Shown here piece after piece: positions 6,229-13,459 of a stretch of 15,872 nucleotides of DNA. Origin of the DNA: Pseudomonadota bacterium (GTDB lineage Bacteria > Pseudomonadota > Gammaproteobacteria > Xanthomonadales > Xanthomonadaceae). Position 1 is the first letter of the stretch, and every line of letters begins with the position of its first letter. The stretch spans positions 1-15,872 of the forward strand of contig JAEZYE010000019.1 of assembly GCA_023419315.1 (NCBI GenBank), given 5' to 3'. A program made the translations under genes and the position numbers. The notes under the pieces were generated by a model that worked only from the letters and a program-made list of their open reading frames with translations, was not told the origin of the DNA and searched no databases.

Positions 6229-6863
6229 TGCGTTTCCCGCGCCTTGCCGTCGTTCCGGTCGCCGTCGCCATGCTGCTCGCCGCTGGCGGCAGTCACGCCG
6301 CGCAGCCGACCGAAAAGCAGATCGACGAGTTCACCGACGCCATCGTCAGCCTGCTGCCGCTGGGCACGATCATGGAAACCGCTGCGGCCGCCGATCCGCG
6401 GTGGCCGGTGCAGGACGCCGCGCCCGATGCAATCACGCCCGAACAGCTGGCCTGCCTGCGCCGCGAACTCAACGCCGACGGCTTCCGCCGCTACAAGCGC
6501 TCGGAAGTGGCCGAATACCTCAAGACCCATGGCGGCAACGTGCAGGAAGAAATTGCCCTGACGCGGCAGGCCGCGCCGCTGCTGTCCAGTTTCATGATGG
6601 CCGGTGCGGCGTCGGCGGACAGCAAGCAGGAGGTCGACGTGTCCGCGCTGATCGGCAAGGCCGATGCGGACGAGTTGCTGGCGATGGTCAGCCTGGCGCG
6701 TGATCCGAAATACCGCGCGCTGCGCGAACTGACCGGCATGGGTGAAGCCATGAGCGGCGAGGCGCCGTCCGAGGACAACCAGCGCACCGGCGAGATGATT
6801 GCCATCAAGGCCATGTTCCATGGTTTCAAGCAGTGCAACGTATCGCCCGGCGCGGTGATGTGA
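6228..6863 (+). CDS. Uncharacterised exported protein encoded between carA and carB
   Basis: I do not recognise a characterised family. The 211-residue product has a classical signal peptide: basic MRFPR, a hydrophobic core (about 6-20) and a likely cut after GSHA (residues 21-24). The mature part is helical and polar with only two cysteines, C76 and C203, which could form a disulfide in the periplasm. Other segments are DEFTDAIVSLLPLG near the mature N-terminus, CLRRELNADGFRRYKRSEVAEYL, and a lysine/aspartate-rich middle. No membrane anchor, lipobox or catalytic motif is visible. The ATG overlaps the carA stop by 1 nt and has a strong TGGAGG (6215-6220), so translation is coupled to carA. 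In Pseudomonas aeruginosa an orf also sits between carA and carB, but as I recall it encodes a membrane transporter-like protein, unlike this one. Confidence 0.88.
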   Translation: MRFPRLAVVPVAVAMLLAAGGSHAAQPTEKQIDEFTDAIVSLLPLGTIMETAAAADPRWPVQDAAPDAITPEQLACLRRELNADGFRRYKRSEVAEYLKTHGGNVQEEIALTRQAAPLLSSFMMAGAASADSKQEVDVSALIGKADADELLAMVSLARDPKYRALRELTGMGEAMSGEAPSEDNQRTGEMIAIKAMFHGFKQCNVSPGAVM

Positions 6864-6895
6864 CGCGGGAAGCGTCATCCGCATGAAGCACGGAT

Positions 6896-6917
6896 CGCGG
6901 CGGCCCTGAAAGCCGCG
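6896..6917 (+). other. Hairpin in the orf-carB spacer
   Basis: CGCGGC (6896-6901) pairs with GCCGCG (6912-6917) around a 10-nt loop in the 116-nt gap before carB. No T tract follows, so it should not terminate transcription. It may protect or partition the polycistronic mRNA. The rest of the gap (6864-6979) shows only a weak purine-rich ribosome site (AAGAAG, 6966-6971). Confidence 0.35.
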
Positions 6918-6979
6918 CGATTCCGCGGCCCCGCAACGGCATCGCCGGCGAGGCAACCACTTTCGAAGAAGCAGACCCC

Positions 6980-9900
6980 ATGCCCAAGCGCAGCGACATA
7001 AAGACCATCCTCATCATCGGCGCCGGCCCGATCGTCATCGGCCAGGCGTGCGAGTTCGACTACTCCGGCGCGCAGGCCTGCAAGGCGCTGCGTGAAGAGG
7101 GTTACCGGGTGGTGCTGGTCAACAGCAACCCGGCCACGATCATGACCGACCCGAACATGGCGGACGCCGTGTACATCGAGCCGATCAACTGGCAGACGGT
7201 CGAGAAGATCATCGCCAAGGAAAAGCCCGACGCACTGCTGCCGACGATGGGCGGACAGACCGCGCTGAACTGCGCGCTGGATCTGGCCGATCACGGCGTG
7301 CTGGAGAAGTACGGCGTCGAACTCATCGGCGCGTCGCGCGAAGCCATCCGCATGGCCGAAGATCGCGAACTGTTCCGCGTGGCGATGCAGGACATCGGCC
7401 TGGAATGCCCGAAGGCCGAAGTCGCGCACACGCTGGAGGAAGCGCTCGATATCCAGACCCGCGTCGGCTATCCGACCATCATCCGCCCGAGCTTCACCCT
7501 CGGCGGCAGCGGCGGCGGCATCGCCTACAACCGCGAAGAGCTGATCGAGATCGTCAACCGCGGCCTGGAGCTGTCGCCGACCACCGAAGTGCTGGTCGAA
7601 GAATCCGTGCTCGGCTGGAAGGAGTTCGAGATGGAAGTGGTCCGCGACACCGCGGACAACTGCATCATCGTCTGCTCGATCGAGAACCTCGATCCGATGG
7701 GCGTGCACACGGGTGACTCGATCACCGTCGCGCCCGCGCAGACGCTGACCGACAAGGAATACCAGCGGCTGCGTGACGCCTCGATTGCCGTGCTGCGCAA
7801 GATCGGCGTGGATACCGGTGGCTCGAACGTGCAGTTCGGCGTCAATGCGCAGACCGGTCGCGTGGTCGTGATCGAAATGAACCCGCGCGTGTCGCGTTCC
7901 TCCGCGCTGGCGTCGAAAGCGACGGGCTTCCCGATCGCCAAGGTCGCCGCGAAGCTTGCGGTCGGCTACACGCTGGACGAACTGAAGAACGAGATCACCG
8001 GAGGCAAGACGCCGGCCTCGTTCGAACCCAGCATCGACTACGTCGTCACCAAGATCCCGCGCTTCGCGTTCGAGAAGTTCCCGCAGGCCGATGCGCGCCT
8101 CACCACCCAGATGAAGTCGGTGGGCGAAGTGATGGCGATGGGCCGCACGTTCCAGGAATCCATGCAGAAAGCGCTGCGCGGGCTGGAGACCGGCAAGGTC
8201 GGCCTCGACCCGACCGGCCTGGATCTGGCCAGCGAAGAGGGCCTGACCGAACTGCGCCGCGAACTGAAGGCGCCGGGCCCGGAACGCCTTTTCTACGTGG
8301 CCGACGCTTTCCGCGCCGGAATGAGCGTGGAGCAGGTGCATGGCCTGTCGTTCATCGATCCCTGGTTCCTCGATCAGATCGAGGAAGTCATCGAAGCCGA
8401 GAAGCAGCTTGCCGCCGATGGCCTGGCGTCGCTCGACGCGCGCCGCCTGCGCAAGCTCAAGCGCATGGGTTTCTCCGATGCACGGCTGGCGCAGCTGGCC
8501 GGCACCGATGAGGCGGCCGTGCGCGTGCTGCGCAAGGCGCTGGCGGTGAAGCCGGTCTACAAGCGCGTCGACTCCTGCGCCGCCGAATTTGCCACCAGCA
8601 CGGCGTACCTGTATTCGACCTATGAGGACGAATGCGAAGCCGAGCCGACCTCGCGCGACAAGATCATGATCCTCGGCGGCGGCCCGAACCGCATCGGCCA
8701 AGGCATCGAATTCGATTACTGCTGCGTGCACGCAGCGCTCGCGCTGCGCGAGGATGGTTACGAAACCATCATGGTCAACTGCAATCCGGAAACCGTCTCC
8801 ACCGACTACGACACCTCCGATCGCCTCTACTTCGAACCGCTGACGCTGGAAGACGTGCTGGCGATCGTCGAAATCGAACAGCCGAAGGGCGTGATCGTGC
8901 AGTTCGGCGGACAGACGCCGCTGAAGCTCGCGCAGGCGCTGGAAGCCAATGGCGTGCCGGTGATCGGCACATCGCCGGATTCGATCGATCTGGCCGAAGA
9001 CCGCGAGCGCTTCCAGCAGCTGGTCGAGAAGCTCGGGCTGAAGCAGCCGCCGAACCGCACCGCGCGCAATGCCGATGAAGCCTTGGCGCTGGCGCGCGAA
9101 ATCGGCTATCCGCTGGTCGTGCGCCCGTCGTACGTGCTGGGCGGCCGCGCGATGGAAATCGTCTACGGCGAATCCGATCTGGCCCGGTACGTCCGCGATG
9201 CGGTGAAGGTGTCCAACGATTCGCCGGTGCTGCTGGATCGCTTCCTCGACAACGCCGTGGAAGTGGACGTGGACATCATCGCGGACAAGGACGGCCAGGT
9301 GCTGATCGGCGGCGTGATGGAGCACATCGAGGAAGCCGGCGTGCACTCGGGTGATTCGTCGTGCTCGCTGCCGCCATATTCGCTGTCGGCCGAAACACAG
9401 GACGAACTGCGCCGCCAGGTGGTCGAACTCGCCAAGGCGCTGAACGTCATCGGCCTGATGAACACCCAGTTCGCCATCCAGTCCAACGACGACGGCGACG
9501 ACACGGTCTACCTGCTGGAAGTGAACCCGCGCGCCTCGCGCACGGTGCCGTTCGTGTCCAAGGCGACCGGCATGGCGCTGGCGAAGATCGCCTCGCGCTG
9601 CATGGCCGGGCAGACGCTGAAGGAGCAGGGCACCACGCGCGAAATCGTTCCGGACTACTACTCGGTGAAGGAAGCGATCTTCCCGTTCGCCAAGTTCCAG
9701 GGCGTGGATCCGATCCTCGGCCCGGAAATGCGTTCGACCGGCGAAGTGATGGGCGTGGGTCGCAGCTTCGGCGCGGCGATGGCGCGTGCGCAGGAAGCCG
9801 GCGGCATCCGCGCGCCGCAACCGGGCAAGGCGTTCGTGTCGGTCCGTGATCCGGACAAGAAGCGCGTGCTGCCGGTGGCGCAGGCGCTGATCGAGCGCGG

Positions 9901-10222
9901 CTTCAGCCTGGTGGCGACGCAGGGCACCGCGCAATGGCTGCGCGAGCATGGCTTCGCCTGCGACCAGGTCAACAAGGTGGTCGAAGGCCGTCCGCATGTC
10001 GTCGATCTGATCAAGAACGGCGAGATCGTGTACATCGTCAACACCACCGAAGGACGGCAGGCCATTGCCGACTCCTTCTCCATCCGGCGCGAAGCCCTGC
10101 AACATCGCGTCACCTATTCGACCACGATCGCCGGCGCACGCGCGCTGGTGCATTCGCTGGAATTCCGTGGAACCGGCCCGGTATGGGCACTGCAAGAGCT
10201 GCATGAGGAGCTGCAAGGGTGA
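6980..10222 (+). CDS. carB: Carbamoyl-phosphate synthase large subunit
   Basis: CarB makes carbamoyl phosphate from bicarbonate, ammonia from CarA and two ATP. The product is 1080 residues (E. coli 1073). The two homologous halves are plain: the first opens with TILIIGAGPIVIGQACEFDY, the second with KIMILGGGPNRIGQG at residue 561. Each has an ATP-grasp core (GGSGGGIAYN at 175-184; GGRAMEIVY from 721) and a metal-site motif (VIEMNPRVSRSSALASKATG; LEVNPRASRTVPFVSKATG). The oligomerisation part lies between about 404 and 558. The C-terminal MGS-like allosteric domain (about 945-1080) keeps residues equivalent to the E. coli ornithine, IMP and UMP site: T980, T983, K999, N1021 and T1023. Feedback by UMP and activation by ornithine are therefore likely. 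The stop overlaps the greA GTG by 4 nt. Confidence 0.98.
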   Translation: MPKRSDIKTILIIGAGPIVIGQACEFDYSGAQACKALREEGYRVVLVNSNPATIMTDPNMADAVYIEPINWQTVEKIIAKEKPDALLPTMGGQTALNCALDLADHGVLEKYGVELIGASREAIRMAEDRELFRVAMQDIGLECPKAEVAHTLEEALDIQTRVGYPTIIRPSFTLGGSGGGIAYNREELIEIVNRGLELSPTTEVLVEESVLGWKEFEMEVVRDTADNCIIVCSIENLDPMGVHTGDSITVAPAQTLTDKEYQRLRDASIAVLRKIGVDTGGSNVQFGVNAQTGRVVVIEMNPRVSRSSALASKATGFPIAKVAAKLAVGYTLDELKNEITGGKTPASFEPSIDYVVTKIPRFAFEKFPQADARLTTQMKSVGEVMAMGRTFQESMQKALRGLETGKVGLDPTGLDLASEEGLTELRRELKAPGPERLFYVADAFRAGMSVEQVHGLSFIDPWFLDQIEEVIEAEKQLAADGLASLDARRLRKLKRMGFSDARLAQLAGTDEAAVRVLRKALAVKPVYKRVDSCAAEFATSTAYLYSTYEDECEAEPTSRDKIMILGGGPNRIGQGIEFDYCCVHAALALREDGYETIMVNCNPETVSTDYDTSDRLYFEPLTLEDVLAIVEIEQPKGVIVQFGGQTPLKLAQALEANGVPVIGTSPDSIDLAEDRERFQQLVEKLGLKQPPNRTARNADEALALAREIGYPLVVRPSYVLGGRAMEIVYGESDLARYVRDAVKVSNDSPVLLDRFLDNAVEVDVDIIADKDGQVLIGGVMEHIEEAGVHSGDSSCSLPPYSLSAETQDELRRQVVELAKALNVIGLMNTQFAIQSNDDGDDTVYLLEVNPRASRTVPFVSKATGMALAKIASRCMAGQTLKEQGTTREIVPDYYSVKEAIFPFAKFQGVDPILGPEMRSTGEVMGVGRSFGAAMARAQEAGGIRAPQPGKAFVSVRDPDKKRVLPVAQALIERGFSLVATQGTAQWLREHGFACDQVNKVVEGRPHVVDLIKNGEIVYIVNTTEGRQAIADSFSIRREALQHRVTYSTTIAGARALVHSLEFRGTGPVWALQELHEELQG
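10205..10221 (+). promoter_or_regulatory. Ribosome binding site that decides the greA start
   Basis: GAGGAG (10205-10210), inside the last codons of carB, lies 8 nt before the GTG at 10219. It supports GTG as the greA start and translation coupled to carB termination (GTGA overlap, 10219-10222). Confidence 0.7.
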
Positions 10223-10695
10223 GAGCACCATTGACCATGAAGGGCGCACAGCGCCTGCGCCAGGAACTGGACAACCTGAAGACGGTGAAGCGTCCGGAAG
10301 TGATCACCGCGATCGCTGAGGCGCGCGCGCATGGCGATCTCAAGGAGAACGCCGAGTACCACGCCGCCCGCGAACAGCAGGGCTTCATCGAAGGCCGCAT
10401 CAAGCAGCTGGAAAGCGAGCTTTCGCATTCGGAGATCATCGACGTCACCAAGCTCAACGCGGGCAGCCGCATCGTGTTCGGTGCGACGGTGACGCTGGCC
10501 GATGTCGAGACCGAGGAAGAGAAGCGTTACCAGGTCGTCGGCGATCTGGAAGCCGATATCAAGATGGGCCTGATCGCGATCTCGTCACCGCTGGCCCGCG
10601 CGCTGATCGGCAAGCACGAAGGTGACGCGATCACCATCGATGCGCCGGCAGGCCAGCGCGAATACGAAATCGTCGGCGTGCAGTACCTCGGCTGA
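10219..10695 (+). CDS. greA: Transcription elongation factor GreA
   Basis: GreA enters the secondary channel of RNA polymerase and triggers cleavage of backtracked RNA, restarting stalled complexes. The product is 158 residues, the same length as E. coli GreA. The N-terminal coiled coil (about 8-75) carries the tip acidic residues D40 and E43 in HGDLKENAEYHAAREQQGF, matching E. coli D41 and E44. The C-terminal globular domain follows with DVTKLNAGSRIVFGATVTL, ISSPLARALIGK and ending EIVGVQYLG. The GTG start overlaps the carB stop by 4 nt and has a good ribosome site inside carB. Co-operonic carB-greA is known from Pseudomonas aeruginosa. The next gene follows after 7 nt, so the operon probably continues. 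Confidence 0.98.
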   Translation: MRAPLTMKGAQRLRQELDNLKTVKRPEVITAIAEARAHGDLKENAEYHAAREQQGFIEGRIKQLESELSHSEIIDVTKLNAGSRIVFGATVTLADVETEEEKRYQVVGDLEADIKMGLIAISSPLARALIGKHEGDAITIDAPAGQREYEIVGVQYLG

Positions 10696-10702
10696 CGCCA
10701 CG

Positions 10703-11650
10703 ATGGCGACCGCCACGCTGCTGTTGCCCGCGCGCCGTCGGCTGTCGGGCCAGCCGCTGCCCGCGGATGTGGGCAAGGCGCTCGGTCGCGCGGATGGCAC
10801 GACAGCGGCGTCGGGCGAGCGCGAACAGCTGCGTCGCCATTTCCGGCTGGTACCGGATCACTGGCCGGTGGCCGCACTGACGCGGCAGATGGATGCGCGC
10901 GATGCGGACGGCGCGACCTGGCTGCGCGCCGATCCTGCGCGGATTTCTCCCGACATCAACGGCGCGCGCATGCTCGCGCATGGGGAAGCGCTCGGACTGG
11001 ATGAAGAAGACGTGCGGCAGTTGCTGCCGGCGCTGAAGCCGCTGTTCGGCGATGCGGGCATGCTGCTCGATGCGCCGCATCCGTCGCGGTGGTACCTGCA
11101 ACTGCCGAAAGAATCGCGCCTGCCGGAATTCGCACCGATCGATGACGTGCTCGGCGACGATCTGTTCGCGCACTTGCCCGACGGCGATGAAGGACGCCGC
11201 TGGCGCGCCCTGCTGACCGAAGCGCAGATCACGCTGCACAACCATCCCTGGAATGCGCAACGCATCCGCGACGGCAAGGCGCCGGTGAACTCGCTGTGGT
11301 TCTGGGGCGCGGGCACGCTGCCGGGCTCCGTCAGCAGTCCGTACAAGCAGATCAAGGGCCAGGACACACTGCTGCGCTCGCTGGCGCTGGCGTCCGGAAT
11401 TTCCGCCGAAGGTGATGCCGGACAGTCCGTGGATGCCTTGATCGATCTGCGTCATCTGCGCCAACTGGATCTGCTCGCGCGCGAAGCGTTGCAGCCGCTG
11501 CTGGCCGCACTCGCGCGCGGCGAACTGCAGCGGCTCAACCTCGACTTCGCCGATGGCGCGCTGTTCGCTCTGGAGCGCGGGCAGCGCTGGCGATTCTGGC
11601 GCCGTCGCCTCGAACGCCTGGAGAGCGACGCCTCCGGGCTTCCTGCATGA
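10703..11650 (+). CDS. Conserved protein of unknown function between greA and recJ
   Basis: The 315-residue product belongs, as far as I recognise, to a conserved uncharacterised proteobacterial family (COG4255-like) that databases sometimes label phosphoglycerate mutase. I see none of the catalytic histidine or metal motifs of either phosphoglycerate mutase type, so that label is not supported. The family-like landmarks are DPARISPDINGARM (about residue 74), HPSRWYLQLP, EAQITLHNHPWN and the strongly conserved-looking NSLWFWGAGTLP (196-207). The C-terminus is basic (RWRFWRRRLERLE). No signal peptide or membrane helix is visible, so it is probably cytosolic. The ATG at 10703 lies 7 nt after greA; an earlier in-frame start at 10622 would sit inside greA. 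Its stop overlaps the recJ ATG (ATGA), so the pair is translationally coupled. Confidence 0.85.
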   Translation: MATATLLLPARRRLSGQPLPADVGKALGRADGTTAASGEREQLRRHFRLVPDHWPVAALTRQMDARDADGATWLRADPARISPDINGARMLAHGEALGLDEEDVRQLLPALKPLFGDAGMLLDAPHPSRWYLQLPKESRLPEFAPIDDVLGDDLFAHLPDGDEGRRWRALLTEAQITLHNHPWNAQRIRDGKAPVNSLWFWGAGTLPGSVSSPYKQIKGQDTLLRSLALASGISAEGDAGQSVDALIDLRHLRQLDLLAREALQPLLAALARGELQRLNLDFADGALFALERGQRWRFWRRRLERLESDASGLPA

Positions 11651-13401
11651 GCGCGCCGTTGCGCATCGTGCGACGGCCCGCATCGACGGGCACCGACTGG
11701 CCGGATCACGTACTTCCCCTGTTGCGCCGCATCTACGCGGCACGCGGCGCACCGGACTACGCGCAGGCGCAGCCGCGGCTGGCGCAACTGCTGAAGCCGG
11801 ATGCGCTCGGCGGCCTGGATGATGCCGTCGCGCTGCTGCAATCGGCGATGGACGCACAGCGGCACATCGTGGTGGTCGGCGATTTCGATTGCGATGGCGC
11901 GACCGCATGCGCGTTGATGGTGCGTGGCCTGCGCATGCTCGGCGCGCAACACGTCAGCGCCAGCGTTCCCAACCGGATGGTGCACGGCTACGGCCTGTCG
12001 CCGTCGCTGGTCGAGGAACTGGCGGTATTGCAGCCGGATCTGCTGGTGACCGTGGATCACGGCATCGCCTGCCACGCCGGCATCGCAGCGGCGAAGGCGC
12101 GCGGCTGGCAGGTGCTGGTGACCGATCATCATCTGCCGGGCGAACAGCTGCCGCCTGCGGACGCGATCGTCGATCCGAACCTGCGCGAGGATGCCTTTCC
12201 GAGCAAGGCGCTGGCCGGCGTCGGCGTCGCCTTCTATGTGCTGCTCGCCTTGCGTCGCGCGTTGCGTGACCAGGGCCGCTGGCCGCAGGGTGAGCCGGAT
12301 CTGACGGTGCTGCTGGATCTGGTTGCCGTCGGCACCGTGGCCGATCTGGTGCCGCTGGACGCGAACAATCGCGCGCTGGTCGCAGCGGGTTTGCGGCGGC
12401 TGCGCGCGGGGCAGGGCTCGGCGGGATTGCAGGCCTTGATCGCCGTGTCCGGTCGCGAAGCCGCACTGCTCAGCGCGGCGGACATCGGCTACGCATTGGC
12501 GCCGCGCCTCAATGCGGCCGGCCGCCTCGAAGACATGGCGCTGGGCATCGAATGCCTGCTTTGCGATGAGCCGGCACGCGCGCGAGAAATCGCCGAAGTG
12601 CTCGACGGCATCAATGCCGAGCGTCGCGGCGTGCAGCAGCAGATGACGGATGAAGCGACGATTGCGCTGGCGAAAGTCGCGCTGCCGGATGGACAGGCGC
12701 CGCTGAGCGTCTGCCTGTACGACGCCGAATGGCATCCCGGCGTGGTCGGGCTGGTCGCCTCGCGCATCAAGGACCGCATGCATCGCCCGGTCATCGCGTT
12801 CGCGCCGGCCGAGCCGGGCAGTACCGCGCTGCGCGGTTCCGCGCGCTCGATTCCCGGCTTCCACATCCGCGATGCGCTGGCGGCGATTGACGCGGCGCAT
12901 CCGGGCGTCATCGTCCGCTTCGGCGGACACGCGATGGCGGCGGGCCTCAGCCTGGAGGCCGAGCGCCTTCCGGATTTCGAAGCCGCTTTCCGCAGCGTGG
13001 CCGAACGCCTGCTCGACGCCAGCCTGCTGCAGGCCGAACTGCTCAGCGACGGCGAGCTTTCCGCGGAGGAATTCGATCGCACGCACGCCGAGGCGCTGCG
13101 CGATGGCGGCCCGTGGGGACAGGGCTTTCCCGAGCCGGTGTTCGATGGCGAGTTCGACGTGATCGAGTGGCGCGTGATCGGCGAGCGCCATCTGAAGCTG
13201 TCGCTGCGCACGCCGGGCCGCGCACAGCCGGTCAGTGCGATCCATTTCGGTGGTTGGAAGAACGCGCCGCCGCCGTCGCGCGTCCGCGTCGCCTATCAAC
13301 TGGGCACTGATGACTACCAGGGCCGGCACGACATCCAGCTGATCGTCCGCCATTGGGAACACGTGGATGGTCGCAGCCGAGGCGACTTGCTGGACGCGTA
13401 G
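11647..13401 (+). CDS. recJ: Single-stranded-DNA-specific exonuclease RecJ
   Basis: RecJ is the Mg/Mn-dependent 5'-3' single-stranded DNA exonuclease of recombination and mismatch or base-excision repair. The product is 584 residues (E. coli 577). The DHH phosphoesterase core contains DFDCDG (79-84; E. coli DFDADG), VDHGI with D137 (E. coli VDNGI), and TDHH (159-162). FPSKALAGVGVAFY, LDLVAVGTVADLVPLDANNR and RLNAAGRLEDM match RecJ closely. The DHHA1 part has EWHPGVVGLVASRIK, GSARSIPGFHIRDAL and GGHAMAAGLSLE with H428. The C-terminal oligonucleotide-binding region has GPWGQGFPEPVFDGEF and IGERHLKL. Metal-ligand aspartates and histidines are all kept; two neighbouring residues differ from E. 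coli. Translation is coupled to the preceding gene (4-nt overlap). No terminator is evident in the 58 nt after it. Confidence 0.97.
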   Translation: MSAPLRIVRRPASTGTDWPDHVLPLLRRIYAARGAPDYAQAQPRLAQLLKPDALGGLDDAVALLQSAMDAQRHIVVVGDFDCDGATACALMVRGLRMLGAQHVSASVPNRMVHGYGLSPSLVEELAVLQPDLLVTVDHGIACHAGIAAAKARGWQVLVTDHHLPGEQLPPADAIVDPNLREDAFPSKALAGVGVAFYVLLALRRALRDQGRWPQGEPDLTVLLDLVAVGTVADLVPLDANNRALVAAGLRRLRAGQGSAGLQALIAVSGREAALLSAADIGYALAPRLNAAGRLEDMALGIECLLCDEPARAREIAEVLDGINAERRGVQQQMTDEATIALAKVALPDGQAPLSVCLYDAEWHPGVVGLVASRIKDRMHRPVIAFAPAEPGSTALRGSARSIPGFHIRDALAAIDAAHPGVIVRFGGHAMAAGLSLEAERLPDFEAAFRSVAERLLDASLLQAELLSDGELSAEEFDRTHAEALRDGGPWGQGFPEPVFDGEFDVIEWRVIGERHLKLSLRTPGRAQPVSAIHFGGWKNAPPPSRVRVAYQLGTDDYQGRHDIQLIVRHWEHVDGRSRGDLLDA

Positions 13402-13459
13402 CCCCGTTCTGCGACGCCGTGCGTTGAATGGAACACCTGACTGCAAAGGCAAGGAAAGC

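Noticed and set aside
6875..10249. 1124-codon open frame on the minus strand opposite carB
   Set aside because: Long antisense frames are common opposite GC-rich genes because rare stop codons are mirrored. The translation is rich in His, Arg, Asp and Ala without domain resemblance, and carB is unambiguous.
10622..10702. Earlier start of the greA-recJ intermediate gene
   Set aside because: It would overlap greA by over 70 bases without a ribosome site; ATG 10703 gives a clean 7-nt gap.
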